DNA of 64,000 nucleotides from Cymbidium sinense. Lineage: Eukaryota; Streptophyta; Magnoliopsida; Asparagales; Orchidaceae. This document shows, piece by piece, positions 34,654 through 46,507 of this stretch. The notes under the pieces were generated by a model. It saw nothing but the letters and a program-made list of their open reading frames with translations, was not told the DNA's origin and did no database searches. The DNA is taken from assembly GCA_021442155.1 (NCBI GenBank), contig CM038218.1, positions 57,993,768 through 58,057,767 on the forward strand. The letters run 5' to 3'. The position numbers and the translations under genes were made by a program. Numbering within the stretch: the first letter of the stretch is position 1; the number at the start of each line of letters is the position of its first letter.

Positions 34654-37530
34654 AAGGGCGTCCAATAGGTGTGGTGTGACTGACAAGGAACACCGCACGT
34701 ATTGGTGTTGACCAAAATGATCAACAACACCAAAAGATCATGAGCACTAATAGAAATAATCTATCCCTAACTCGAGGTGTAGAAAGAATCCAGAGCTTAG
34801 TGCAATGTGGCTCTACTTATGTCAAGGACATAAGAGAGAGGGAAGAATCCACTAAGGGATAGAATATGAACCTTCCACTAGGGAAGCAGATTCAAGTCAT
34901 CCACAAGGGGATGAGAGGTTTGATTTGATTTGAGTCTCATTGAGGAAAAATTTCCACTAGGAAAGAGGGTTGAATTCATTTCAATTTTGTTAGATTTGAA
35001 TTTTTAAGATGAGCCCTGTTGGTTTGCGATGGACTACACTTAGTAGGAGCCATGGAGGCCAAGACCTAACTCAGATTTATCAATTCAAAGGGGTCTACTA
35101 AACACATAGTAGACTAACCAAAGGGATGCCTTTCGATGCACTGCATAGAAGAGAGCGTGTAGACTTACATCCTCCAAAGTAGGGATCAGTTGCTGGGATA
35201 ATCTATTGGTAAGACAACAGATTGAACCCAACCTAGGGCTGACTAATGAGTGAATGCTTCTAGGGGGACTTAGATCGACTCCAAAGATAGTCAAGATTAA
35301 TTTCATTTATTAGGTTAGTTTATTTTGATGGATTTTGTCGATTTGCAATGAACTGCATTGTATAGGGGCCATGGAGGCCTAGACATAACTCAGATTTACC
35401 AATCCAAAGAGAGTAGTCTACCAACCATAAGGTAGGACTATCCAACCAAAGGGGTGCCTTTTGATTTGCAATGGCCAAGTCTTAAGAAGAAAGCGCGAGG
35501 ACTCACATCTTCTAGAAACAAAGAACCACTAGGGTGATCGGCTGCTTTGGGAAACAAATCGAGCATGACCTAAGGCTGACTATTGAGTGAATGTCACTAG
35601 GGGACTTAAATCATCTCAAGGATAGTCAATAATTAATTTCATTTTTAGATTTGTTTTGATGGATTCTGTTGGTTTGCGATGGATTAAATAGAGAAGAAAG
35701 TTATATCAACCTAGACCTATCTCAGATTTATTGAACCAAAGGGAGTAGCTTCCCTGCCGATGGGAGAACTATCCAACCAAAGGAGTGCCTTTCAGTTTGC
35801 AATGATCAATTAAAGGGAAGAACGCTTGGGGACTCACATCTTCCACTACTAAAGACCACTGGGGTGATCGGTTACTTTGGGCAATAAATCAAACCCGACC
35901 TAGAGCTGCCCGTCAGTTTGCGACAATCATGCTAGAAAGAATGTTTCATAGTCTTGCATCTTCCAAAATAGAATGACTATCGGGGTAACCTGTTTATGGA
36001 AAAATAGATTGAACCTGACCTAAGACGACTACGAAGTGAGTACCAACCAAGGGACTTATCTCAACTCAGGTAGTCAGAAAATTCCTATAGGGAGTTTTGC
36101 TAACACTGCCCTAAAGATAGGATGCCTGCTTAAGAAAAAGGGGGCCCTTTGGGGGCTCAAATTCCTGATCCACAAGTGAATTAATTTATTTGTTTGTTTA
36201 GTTGTTTTATCATGGACCCTATTAATTTGTAAGGGATCAAACTAAGAAGGAGCTTATATCAGCTTAGTCCTATCTCAGATTTATTGAACCAAGAGAGAAT
36301 ATGTGCATCCGCTGAACAAATTCTCCAACCACAGGGGTGGCTACTAGGAAAGGGAGACTATCCAATCCAAGAGTAACCCAGGTAATGTCTAAATAGAGTC
36401 ACAAAGGATGTGATCCAAATAGAGTGCCCACAGGGGATGGCACTGCTAAGGGCTTAACAAAAAACCTTGGAGAAGATGACATGGCTAGTCATATATCTAA
36501 TATGTATTTGATGGCTAACTCAAGGAGAAAGTGGGACTCACATCTGCCAAGAGTGGTGTATCCACTAGATGTGTCATTGTCAGCATAATGAACATCAACC
36601 AACCTAAAGTGCCAATCGATTTGCAATAATCAGCCTAGGAAGAAAGCTCGAGAACTCACATCCTCTAATAGCAGAATTGATTGTTGGGATTGTCTATCTT
36701 TGGCTCGACAGGTGTTATCTGACATAGGGCGACTACTAAGTGAATGCCACTAGGGGAGCTATATCGACTCAAAAGTAGTCAAGAGGAAAGGAGCCTCTGG
36801 GGGACTTATCCTAAACCTCAAATATACTCGACCTAGTTAGAGCATGATGGATAGTTCAAGAAGAAAGCATGGGGACTCACATTTTCTTAAGTAAAGTCAA
36901 CATGAGGTAGCTTATTAGCTAGGTAGTGAAGACTACCATACTAATAGGGCGCTCATTAGTTTTCATTGGTCAAGTTAGGAAGAAAGCTCATGGACTCACA
37001 TCCTCCAGCAAGTGATCAGTAGGGTGACATACTAGCAAGGTAGCATGTAGACCTGACCTAGAGCAGCTAATGAGTGAGTGCCATAAGGGGCTTGTTCCCA
37101 GATCAAAATAGCTTGAGACAAAAGATTTATGTTTGTTGTTGTGCATGTGTTAAAAGGAATAGGATGCCTCTGGCTAACTCTTACACCTACCTTAAACATG
37201 CTAGGGATTGATGGAATGGCACCATGGATGGCAAATAGGATACCCACTAAGAAAGGATGTCACTTGGGTTCTCTCACACCTATCTTAGTTATGCTAATCA
37301 AAATAGCATGCCTCTCGGGTTCTTTTACTCCTATTCTAATAGCATCGGGAGACTATGTTTGTGTTGTGAAAGAGTGATAAGATGCCACTAGGGGACTCTT
37401 ACACCTACCCTAAACACGTAATGGTGGATTCGCAAGACAAACAAACAACGCTTCGAAAGAAGAGAAGATTTGATGAATGGAATTAAATTTTTGTTCTTTT
37501 TGTTAATAATTATTTTCAAACATGATTTGT
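34654..37530 (-). repeat. 3' UTR of the gypsy element with ~320 bp repeats
   Basis: Lies between the integrase end and the 3' LTR. A unit with landmarks TTGGTTTGCGATGGA, CTAACTCAGATTTATC and ACTCACATCTTCCA recurs near 35,013, 35,327, 35,658 and, more diverged, 36,201, with partial traces to about 37,080. A second short series (CTCTTACACCTACC words near 37,176, 37,271, 37,320 and 37,396) follows. Tandem repeats in this position are known for Tat/Ogre-type elements. No purine-rich tract could be recognised next to the LTR, and no ORF of substance is present. Confidence 0.65.
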
Positions 37531-38720
37531 TTCATAAGTAATATTTTTTTAGATAGAGGCCAATAATTGGAAGCATCATGTGTTCCCCTTTACAATCAAT
37601 AAGCTGATAAGATCCTCCTTGGTAGGCTTTCTTTATAATATAAGGGCCTTCCCAACTGGGTTCAAACTTGCCTCCCATTTTTTGATGAGAAATAATTGGT
37701 CTCCTTAGGACTAACACAAGTTCTCCTACTCAGAAAGATCTAGGGTGGACCAGCTTGTTGTGAGCTTGAATCATTTTGGCTTTGTACAACTTGAGGTTCT
37801 GGCACACCCGTAGGCGACTCTCCTCCAAGCCTTCAAGCTCTTCTAATCGCAACTTTGTATTCTGCTCTGCAGTGATCTTACTACCCAATACTATCCTTAG
37901 TGACATGAGTTGAACTTCTAAAGGTAGAACAACTTTGGACCCATACACTAAGGAAAATAGGGTAGACTGAGTTGGAGTTTGATATATGGTGTTTTAGGCC
38001 CACAAGGCTTCAACCAACTGCTTGTTCCACTATCATTTATTGCCATCATGAGTCTTCTTCAGTATATGGATGAGAGTTTTGTTGAATGCTTCTGCGAAGC
38101 CATTTTCTCTAGGGTAGTAGATGGTGGAGTATCTCCAATCTATATCGTGTCTCCTGGCGAAGCTGTTGATCTTCGTGCTTTTGAATGCAGTACCATTATC
38201 GGATATAATTTGTTGAGGGACCCCGAACCTATATAGGATATGGTTCCTAAAAAACTGAAGCACATGCTAAGCTATGACTTCTCTATGTGGGATGGCTTCT
38301 GCCCACTTGGAAAAGTAATCGATGGCAGCTAAGATGAAATGATTCCCCTTGGAAGAAGGAGGATCGATCGGACCTACAATGCTAGTACCCCAACACTCAA
38401 ATGGCCATGAGGCCAATGTAAGGTGTAGAATGTTAGGTGGTTGGTGGAGGACCACACCGTGTATCTGACACTGATGGCATCTCCTAGCTACATCCATGTA
38501 GTCTGTAATCATTGAAGGCCAGTAGTATCCATGTCGCTTGATCTTCATTCTCATCTTTGGACCAGATTGATGTGCTCCGCATAACCTGAATGTACTTCGA
38601 TTACAATGCCATGAGCTTCATGTTTGTCTAAACAGCATAACCATATTTGGTCAAAGGACCGGTGGTACAAGGTGCCATCAACAAGAGCATAGGAGAGAGC
38701 TCTTTGTTTCACCTGATGGG
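37531..38720 (-). pseudogene. Gypsy integrase, broken
   Basis: Minus-strand order: an HHCC zinc finger (HSGLCGAHQSGPK, then RRCHQCQIHG near 38,460-38,640), the core with WGTSIVGPI and AIDYFSKWAEAIPH (38,290-38,400), IISDNGTAF (second Asp, ~38,185), ENGFAEAFNKT (catalytic Glu, ~38,080), YGSKVVLPLEVQLMSLR (~37,920) and the C-terminal WEGPYIIKKAYQGGSYQL followed by LKKYY (37,532-37,650). Integrase inserts the cDNA into the genome. In the first catalytic box the usual D of 'MDIVGPI' is replaced (TSIVGPI), so one of the three DDE residues is missing. Several frameshifts also split it. Confidence 0.9.
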
Positions 38721-39330
38721 TTTATTACTTTTCTTGAGGTAGTTTGCCAGTGTTCAAGTAATCTATAAACGGTTGCCTCCAATCCAGCTCCTTGTCCATT
38801 TTGGCAACGACAACCTCCCCTTCAAGAGAAAGTCTCCCGATGAGTTCAACATCAATAAGGGATATGATTTGTCTATTTTGCACCCTTATTGAAATAGACT
38901 CATGTTCTAGACATACCAATTCTTTTTCAAGTTTGGCCAAAGAATCTGCTACTGTGTTCTCTGCTCGGGGAACCTTATAGATGGTGACTCCAAGAATTTG
39001 GGCCAACAGCTTCATGGTATACTCGTAGTAATGAAGAAGCTTGGGTTTGACGACCTAGTAGTGCTCGGTAATCTGGTTGATAACCAACTGAGAATCCCCA
39101 AATATGTTGATGCTACATCGATAGTGATGGCTAACCTGCATCTGCAATCAAAGCCTCATACTCAGCTTCGTTGTTGGTGCAGGGGTTGGAAAGATAATAT
39201 GAGAATCTCATCACATCATGATCTCGAGTTAGAAGAACTATTCCTACCTCTGCCTTTCCTGGGAGAATAGATCTTGGTGCTTCACTTTTGAGAAAAGAAG
39301 CTAAACCATCAAAGTACATCTCCCATTAAC
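38721..39330 (-). pseudogene. Second, archaeal-type RNase H domain
   Basis: The minus strand encodes MYFDGLASF (first Asp, ~39,310), VGIVLLTRDHDVMRFSYYL, CTNNEAEYEALIADAG (catalytic Glu, ~39,140), then in another frame IFGDSQLVINQITEHY (third acid, ~39,080), and finally VPRAENTVADSLAKLE (last Asp, ~38,940). This order is the archaeal-type RNase H that Tat-lineage gypsy elements carry in addition to their ordinary RNase H. All four acidic positions can be seen, but a stop after ITEHY and a frameshift separate them. Its place between the first RNase H and integrase fits the lineage. Confidence 0.88.
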
Positions 39331-39890
39331 GGTTGTCAGCCTCCCCTAAGTTCATGATTTGTTCATTAGGGAGATCATCACTATGCCGAGAATCAGCAGA
39401 AAGTGGGTGTGTTGCTAAGAAATCTGCTAGTGCCTGTTCTTTTACCACATGGAGGGGTACGAATGTGATATCAAACTATGAGAGAATCATGGACCAGCAT
39501 GCTAAACATCCGGATAGCGTTGGTGTGTCATGAGATACTGCAGTGGATTTGTTCTACAGATCAAGTTCACCTTGAGAGAAAGCATGTAGTGTCATAGCTT
39601 TTGGGAAGCAAAGATCAAAGCTAGGAAATGTTTCTCAATAGGTGGATAGTTTGCTTCAACAGAAATAAGATGACGGCTGAGGTAGTAGAGAGCATTCTCC
39701 TTCCCTTGGCTTATGGAGCCAGAGCAGAGTCATCCAATGCGTAGTGTAGAGGGATGAGTGGCTTTGCAGAATGGGGAGCTAGGGTGGCGGCTTCACAGAA
39801 TCGCATGATATCTTTATCTTGATACTTATCATCCCATTTAAATTTGGCATCATTTTTGACAAGTGCTGAAAATGGCTTTCATCTTCCTGA
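39331..39890 (-). pseudogene. Gypsy RNase H (RT-linked), heavily mutated
   Basis: Reading through several stops, the minus strand gives LVKNDAKFKWDDKYQ (RT/RNase H connector, ~39,830-39,870), then FASQKL.HYMLSLKVNLICRTNPLQYL (39,540-39,600), the family's 'LRHYFL.H.V.LI...PL.YL' block. It lies directly downstream of the RT and upstream of the archaeal-type RNase H. No open frame longer than about 60 codons remains. Decay here is stronger than in integrase. Confidence 0.75.
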
Positions 39891-40622
39891 TTGGTTGGAG
39901 ATAAAGCATCTTAGATACACTAGCCATCCTTGGAAGGATCTAAGTTGAGTTAAACTCTTAGGAGGTGGCATTTCTAAGATAGCTTTGATCTTTTTAAGAT
40001 CTATTTCTATTCTTAGGTGTTGAATAACAAACCCAAGGAATTTCCCTGAAGCTACTCCAAATGCACACTTCAGGGGATTCATTTTGAGGTTGTATTATCT
40101 TAATTGTTCAAAAACTACTCTCAAGTCAAAGAGATGGTCTTCCTGTTCTCTGCTCTTGACTACTAGATCATCAACATAGCACTCAACTTGGTGATGAATG
40201 AGTTCATTGAAAATCTGAGTCATGGCCCATTGGTATGTAGCACTAGCACTTTTAAGGCCGAAAGACATGACCCTATAACAAAATATTTTGATCGGTGTTC
40301 AGAAAGTAGTGTTTCTTTCATCTTCAGGAGCATCTTGATTTTGTTATAGCCAGATGACCCATCCATGAAAGAGAAGACTACATGAGATGAGGTGATGTCC
40401 ACCATTAATTCTGGTATAGGAAGAGGAAACTCATCCTTAGGACATGCCTTGTTTAAGTCCCTAAAATTGATGCATATGTGAATTTGGCCATTCTTCTTCT
40501 TAACTAGGATGACACTTAACAAGGTAGGGTATTTTTCTACCCTGATAAAACCAGCATTGATCAGTTTCTTGACTTCAGAAATGACCTATTGTTCAATTTC
40601 TAATCGCATACATCTAGGAGCT
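39891..40622 (-). pseudogene. Gypsy reverse transcriptase, broken
   Basis: Blocks on the minus strand: VILVKKKNGQIHICINFRDL and NKACPKDEFPLPIPELMVD (40,400-40,520), FSFMDGSSGYNKIKM (first catalytic Asp), then after a frameshift MTQIFNELIHHQVECYVDDL with an intact YVDD box (~40,160-40,220), and MNPLKCAFGVASGKFLGFVI (40,020-40,082). A stop lies between the YVDD block and MNPLKC. This is the polymerase that copies element RNA to cDNA. The PKDEFPLP and SFMDGSSGYNQI wording is typical of Tat-type plant elements. Frameshifts around 40,250-40,340 disable it. Confidence 0.93.
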
Positions 40623-41847
40623 TACTTAATAAGGGTAGCGTTAGGATCTATTGCAAGCTTGTGGACTACTATGTCAAAAGATAATCCGGGCATCTCTTCA
40701 TCACTCCATGTGAAGCAGTGTTTAAACTCAGTTAATAGCCTAACTAAGTCATTGGTTTCTTCTTCATTCAGCAACGAACTGATGTATGTCGGGTGTGGAT
40801 TTTCTTCTGTCCTGAGGTTGATTTTCTTAAGCTTGTCTATTATTGAAAAAATCTCCTCTTCAAACTCTAGTGGTGCCTCTTTGATTTGGAGATCATCTAG
40901 ATAATCTGAGATTTCTAAACACACATTCTCATAAGAGTTGGGGGTGTGTGAGAAGAACCTATCAGACTCCAAATGATTGGTAACAACTAAGATAATCATC
41001 ATCATCGACTGGACCCAGTACTAAATCCTAGTCCTACTCTTGATTATGCTTCCCTGGTTGTATTATTCCATAGCTTTTCGAAATACTCTGACCTGTGCTT
41101 AGACCATGTATGAGGAACTAAACATTTCTGTATAAGATTATGAACACAAGGCTAGTAAAAGTCAAATGATAATTCCATTAATTCTTTAAATGAATCCTCC
41201 TCAAGTTCTACATTAACTTCAGGACTTGAGGATGATGATCCCAAAAAGAGCCTCTTCTGTTTTATATCACTAGAAGACTTAAGAACTTCCTTAACTATCA
41301 AACCTTCAACTTTTTGAGATGTAAGTGAGGTTAGAGCTAAGGTTCCTAACTGTTGCCTAATAGTTTCACATAAACCAGATTCGAATACTTTGCTTTGTCT
41401 GGAGGTCTGGTCTTTGTCTCTATCTAGATCGAAAGTCCCCTCCAATGGAACCCATTGAGAGGGGTTGGTTGGTATACTAATCACATTAGACTCTTCCTCT
41501 GAGCTCGATTCCAAGTCTATGTGAATAGTAGGGATACACTTATGAACTGAAACACAACCTCTGTTGGCTGATGGCCAACTAGGCAGTCTCCCACCTCTTG
41601 AACTACCTCTATTTCTGCCTCTGCCTCTACCTGGTGGAGGTTGAGCCATCCTACCCACATGTTCATATGATGGAATGAACTGTGGGTGGAATGTGATATG
41701 CGGATCTATTTCTTCCTCATTTCCCCTTTCTTATTTACTTGGATCATTATTTTTCTTTTCATTTTCTTTTATCCTTTCTTTTTATTCATTTTCTCTTTCT
41801 TTTGATTTTGAATTTGAATTATGTCCAAGTTCTCAAGAAAAGGTGTT
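40623..41847 (-). pseudogene. Gypsy protease-RT linker with charged tract
   Basis: The minus strand first encodes a Lys/Glu/Asn-rich tract (KSKERENE, then KERIKENEKKNND, ~41,720-41,820), then MAQPPPGRGRGRNRGSSRGG (~41,580-41,650), HIDLESSSEEESN, a Ser-rich acidic part, and finally INLRTEENPHPTYISSLLNE with FKHCFTWSDEEMPGLSFDIV (40,640-40,810), the usual lead-in to RT. Two open pieces remain (168 and 127 codons), separated by stops near 41,010-41,150. The plus-strand fragment at 62,040-63,270 encodes the same linker with the same order, so it is a true part of the family's polyprotein. Confidence 0.8.
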
Positions 41848-42297
41848 TTAAGGAAGATAGTAGGTCACATCCTCATAAATCTCAACCTCTCTAAGTGAAA
41901 ATGGCTTTTCATCTCCATTAACATAGTAGTCAATCCCATCTTTTTTGAACTTGATGCACTGATGGAGGGAGGATGGAATAATCTTATTCTTATGTATCCA
42001 AAGCCTGCCAAGCAAAGCTGTGAACGAAGTATTCGAATCAATGATGTAAAACTTAGCTTCAGTCTTCCAGTCACCTATCTCCAAAGGTAACATTGTAGAA
42101 CCTAAAGTCCTCTCACCTTGTTCATTGAATCCTTTCAACAACATTCGATCTCCTCGGAGTGTAGAGATGTCGATCCTCAAATAGGCAAAGGTCTTTGGAC
42201 TCATAATGTTCACCAATGCACTTGGATCCATGAGAACTCTGGCAAGTCTAAACTTATCCATGTTGACTGTGATGTAGAGGGGATGGTTGTGCTCCAA
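41848..42297 (-). pseudogene. Gypsy aspartic protease domain
   Basis: A 149-codon open piece. The active-site region reads ARVLMDPSALVNIMSPKTF, where the family has D(S/T/N)G-like wording followed by 'S.(L/V)NI(M/L)P'. The catalytic Asp is present, but the expected Gly is not in its usual place. Downstream, LPLEIGDWKTEAKFYIIDS and TALLGRLWIHKNKIIPSSLH form the flap and C-terminal part seen in plant gypsy proteases. The enzyme cuts the Gag-Pol polyprotein. The Met start is only the first Met in the open piece and not a true initiation site. The gag side is separated by a stop near 42,306. Confidence 0.85.
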
Positions 42298-43452
42298 GTC
42301 CCCTAGAAGAAGGTCTTCATCTGTGAAGGTGATCTCTTGAGCTTTTTTGTATAATGTGCCTCCTCACCTATAGCGGTTAGCTAAGCATATTTCAGGATCA
42401 AGGAGAGCCTTGATTAGTGATTCCCTCATCTCTTTGGATAAGACAAGGGCATTATATATTCTTAGCTTAGATGGCAACTTTCTTAGATGAGAAAGAACAT
42501 TGTAGTCCACCTTAGGTTGGTCCTCCACAAGCATATCTAAGTGTGGAGCATCCTGGAAGGGCTTCTTGATCTTCTGTACCAATGACTTGTTTCCTTTTAT
42601 CTTATGGTGCTGCCTTAGGAAGTAGAAGCTTCCCACTATGGAGGTTGACTTCGGTGATCTCTTATTGCAGGGTAATGGAAGGTTTTACTAGCACATCAGG
42701 CTCACCTATAGCTTCTCCTATGGGACCCTCAGAATTGAATGATTCTAAGTCTATCTCAAGAGGTGAACCCATAGTATTCAGAGTAGGAAAGTACAACTCT
42801 AAATGAGAAAGAGGAAGATTTGAATTATTATAGCTATTTTGACTTGAAGAGTTATCATTAGGAATAGAAGAAGACAACCCATCAGAAGTGACACATATGT
42901 AATTCAAACTAGCTTTATTCTTTAATTTCTTCGAATTGCTTGGAGGTACAAAGTAGAAATCAAGTAAAGTGAGTGGGGTAAGGGATTTGATGCCCTTATC
43001 TGCCGATACAAGAGTTCTACTAGTAGAAGAAGTAGAGCTAGCTAAAGTGGAAGAAGTCACCGGTGTGGAAGCTGCAACTATAGGCAGGAGGCTGGACTAG
43101 GTCAGTGGTTATGCTAATGGGCTATCCCGGGCTGACACATACTACTGCAGCTGTTGAGCTCCCCCTTTCTTTGAGTTGGCACTGGCAACTTACAAATCTT
43201 CTTTGATGTTGGAGGTTTGAGCTGACTCAGGAACCTGCAAGGAAAGCTTCTAGATCTTCTAGATGATCTTCTTAAAGGTTTTGGATAGAGAAATATCCCA
43301 ACCTTCTTTAGTTTTGGTAAGATCACATGTATCCCCAAGGATTACCCTAATGGAATTGGATGGTTGTTCCATAAGGTATTCCTATGGGATAACTTCTCAC
43401 CTCAATGTTCAAGCGGTCATTGAATGTGAAGCAATTCTCCAAAACATGGCCT
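42298..43452 (-). pseudogene. Gypsy gag-protease junction region
   Basis: Two open pieces on the minus strand. One (42,364-42,636) carries VDYNVLSHLRKLPSKLRIYN followed by ALVLSKEMRESLIKALLDPE, a block that precedes the protease in many plant Tat-type polyproteins ('YN(I/V)L.HL...PA.L.(V/I)YDAL..S...R..L'). The other (42,662-43,060) is Ser/Asn/Leu-rich with no clear domain. Further upstream, HMLGHVLENCFTFNDRLNIEV (~43,400-43,460) resembles the 'GH....C......I..L' knuckle-like end of gag. Stops and frame changes separate all parts. Confidence 0.7.
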
Positions 43453-44480
43453 AGCATATGATGATAAGGGTAAAAGTTTGGATCATGACTTTTTCCTACT
43501 TCCTTCGATCTCTTGGGCTCGGGTAGCTGAAAATCAGCTTCTTTAAGAGATTCTTAAAGATCTTCCTAATTACCTCCCTCTTAAAGAATAAGGTTTGTTA
43601 AGCTTATCTAAAAAAGTAGGTGGACCATAGCTACCTGGCGGCGGGTATGTGTGCTGCTGGTGGTGGTGGTATGGTTGAGGCGGTGGCAGTGCTGATCGTG
43701 GAGGCTATTGTGGAGGCCGGTAGAGCTGCCTCAGTGGAGGCAAAGGAGGTGGAGGCTACTGAGGTCGTGGTCTCTCAGACTGATCTCTAGCTGGCTGCTT
43801 CCTTTTATCTATCGTTGTCACAGCTCCTAGCTTCTTCTCATGGACCTTTTGTGGCTTTGCTTTAGGCAACTAGTCTTGAAAAGGCAACTGTTTGGCCTCT
43901 CTTTATAGACTATCCACCTTGTTAATTAGCTTCTCAAATGTCTTGATAGTGAAGCCCTTAAGCATGAAGGTGGTCAGGCCATGAATATTCTTTAAAAGAA
44001 TTTCAATGGCATGCTACTCAGATAGCTATGACTCGCATTTCATACTCAGGTTACGCCATCAGAGAATATAATCAACAAGGGACTCACTGGGGTGTTGTTG
44101 TGCTTCAACGAGATCTCCTATAGTAACTCTTTGCTAAGCTCCAGTAAACCTTTAGATAAAGAGTTGCTCTAACTCAGGAAATGCCTTTATTAAATTGTTG
44201 GGCAGTTTACATACCAATTGAAAGCAATCCCTGTTAGGCTACTAACGAAGAGGAAGAAAAGCAAAGCATTGCTGCCACTGACGTTGCAATAACTGGCCCT
44301 GAAGTGTGCTATGTGCTGCCTTGGATTTCCATTGCCATCAAAGCTATTGAAGGAAGGTGGCATGAAATCCTTGGGATATTGGATTGAATCAAATTCCTTC
44401 AGGTATGGTCTACCCTTTTGAACAGATGATCCTCTCCAAGCTTGAGCCAACGCTTCATTCACTTGCTGCTCAACCATGGA
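43453..44480 (-). pseudogene. Gypsy gag core (capsid) region
   Basis: The 95-codon open piece at 44,190-44,477 holds FMPPSFNSFDGNGNPRQHIA and LFFLFVSSLTGIAFNWY, the start of the retrotransposon gag domain (usual text 'P.F..FDG..DP..H...F' and 'L...F..SL.G.A..W(Y/F)'). After a short break, LIKAFPELEQLFIQRFTGA, ESLVDYILWWRNLSMKC and a Lys/Phe-rich end follow (43,860-44,190). A Pro/His/Gln-rich segment (43,600-43,720; tyr and pro codons with HHHHQQH) comes next. Gag forms the virus-like particle of the element. At least four stops interrupt the frame. Confidence 0.87.
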
Positions 44481-46377
44481 TTTTATGTCTTTTTCTTATA
44501 TGGAGGTACTTTCCACTACCTTCCTATACATACGAGTGCTACCTTGCTCAATGGGAGGTAAAGTCTTGGCTGGGTCCAAGACATGCACTAACTCAGGTTG
44601 ACTGATGTCGATTGTAGTAGGATGAACTATTCAGGCTTATTTCTGGAGTACTGAAATGGCTACTAACAAGTCCTCTAGCTATCATTCCATCCTATCTATC
44701 TGCTCATATTTCTACCTCAACTGATGTAGGAGGTGCTGGGCTGATTGGGCGATGACTTCCTGGTCAACCACATCACCTTCCATGGCCTATTGCTCCCTGT
44801 GAAGAGATCCTCTAGTATCAACCATGCAGACTCTAGCTGAGTCTCCCAACAAGTCATCTTTATTGGGATTGAAGCTGACTTTCTCTTCATCTGACCAATC
44901 ATACCCCAAAATCTCCTTCTTTTCCATAAAATAATGTGCCACTATCTCATCTAAAGAATGATCAATTTTTGCAGGTACAAATATCTTTGGCTGACTAGTG
45001 TGATCACTATCGTGCACTGAGAGGCACTGGACCTTGCATACCACTGGGGAGTCAATCTTATGTGGACTGTACTCACTAGATGAGAGACAATCCTAACTAC
45101 CACTAGGTATGAAAGGTGTGACATTCTAGGTTGGTCCACTATCCTTGGTGCAGCTGGACTACGATCAGCTACCTCTAAAATAACTATCACCATCTCCACA
45201 TCCTGCTGTACTGGCGGAGTTGGTGAAGGGATGACCATGATGCTTTGGGGTCACCACTCCTTCTGCACCACCACTAGGGTAGAAGGTCGAGCAGGAGAGC
45301 TTGACCTCACCACAATAGGCGGTGTAGATGGGGTAGGATCCCTCATTCGTAGTGGGATCAATAACGGGGTGCGCTTCTCCCTGGATATGCTCTTCATGGC
45401 CTTTATTGGAACTAGAGATGCTATGACTTGGACTGGTGATGGCGAGACGAGGGATAGAGTGGTGGTGGAGACACCACCGACTCTCTATGCACAAGAGCTA
45501 TCCTCCTGTGATGACTTGTCCTAGTAAGTAGGATGTTGTCGGTATGGTCAGCGCGAGTAGCCCGCTGAGCTGGAAAATTAACAAGTGTGGATGCTGTCGA
45601 ATGGCGATTGAACCACCGCCTCTCCCTACTGGTAATGTGAATAGATCTATGGGTCTCTCTAGCCCTCTCCTGATAGATATGTTTCCCCATATTGCGGGGG
45701 ATGATGGATCTCAGATCAAATTGAGCTATGCACTCAACATCAGAAGCTCGCCTACGGCACAAGGTGAGAGGTCAACGACCTCACTCAAGCTTGGCGATGT
45801 TGTACCACCGTGGAGATGATGTGTGAATCCTCTAACATCCTCTATCGGAGAGAGGATGGGCGGTTTCTATAACCGGTGGTGAAGTCGAGCAGGGGAACTC
45901 CTCCATGAACATGAGGCGCCATCATCTCCGCAATCTGGTGTGCTTGATCATGCTTTTGTTCCTCATGTATCCTAGTAGGATGGGAGTGAGAACTAGACCA
46001 TACTCAAAAGTAGGGAGGCAAAACGAGATCAGGGAGCCTTACCTTTGGTACAAATGAGAGGGTGCTAACCCTCAGGGGCAACATGAAACCATGGGGCACT
46101 GTAGGTACTATGGTACTTTCTACTAAAGCTGTGGGGCGCCACTACTTTCCTCTTCAGTGAGGAGATCGATAAGATAGATCAATCCGATGACCGCTTACCT
46201 CACCGTGGTCCTATTGATTGTCATAAGGGGAGTGCCCTCACATGTAATCCTCGCTCCCTCGAATCCCCTACCAAAGTGGATAATGTGTGTATGATCCAGT
46301 CAAGGGAAGTTGGCTTGGTCCAAAGCTAAATCCATGCCATGAGGGAAGGTGAAATCAAATTTCTGTGAGCCTACCAT
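44481..46377 (-). pseudogene. Region upstream of gag, possible N-terminal gag or extra ORF
   Basis: The first plausible start in the element's direction is the ATG at 46,377-46,375 (MVGSQKFDFTFPHGMDLALD), followed by a stop and then readable text (HIIHFGRGFEGARI, TPLMTINRTTV) with single stops between. Further on, 44,787-45,044 encodes IDHSLDEIVAHYFMEKKEIL and GYDWSDEEKVSFNP without known domain. GC content is well above that of the LTR and leader, as in coding DNA. Competing plus-strand frames at 45,231-45,524 and 45,544-45,819 seem to be shadows. Ogre elements carry an extra ORF before gag; this could be such a remnant, but I cannot identify it. Confidence 0.5.
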
Positions 46378-46507
46378 TTCATATTAACTGCAAAGACTGA
46401 GAAAAATTGCAATGTTGTTGTACTGTCACTAATGGTGAGAAATTGCAATAGGAAATGAGTTTGTATCATATTTCTATCTCTGTTGATTTTTAAATTTTAA
46501 TTGAAGA

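Noticed and set aside
36130..36160. AAAAAGGGGG tract as polypurine tract of the gypsy element
   Set aside because: It is purine-rich on the plus strand, whereas the element is on the minus strand, and it lies 1.5 kb from the LTR.
45231..45819. Two plus-strand ORFs of 97 and 91 codons
   Set aside because: They are antisense to the GC-rich region upstream of gag and show no domain or start context.
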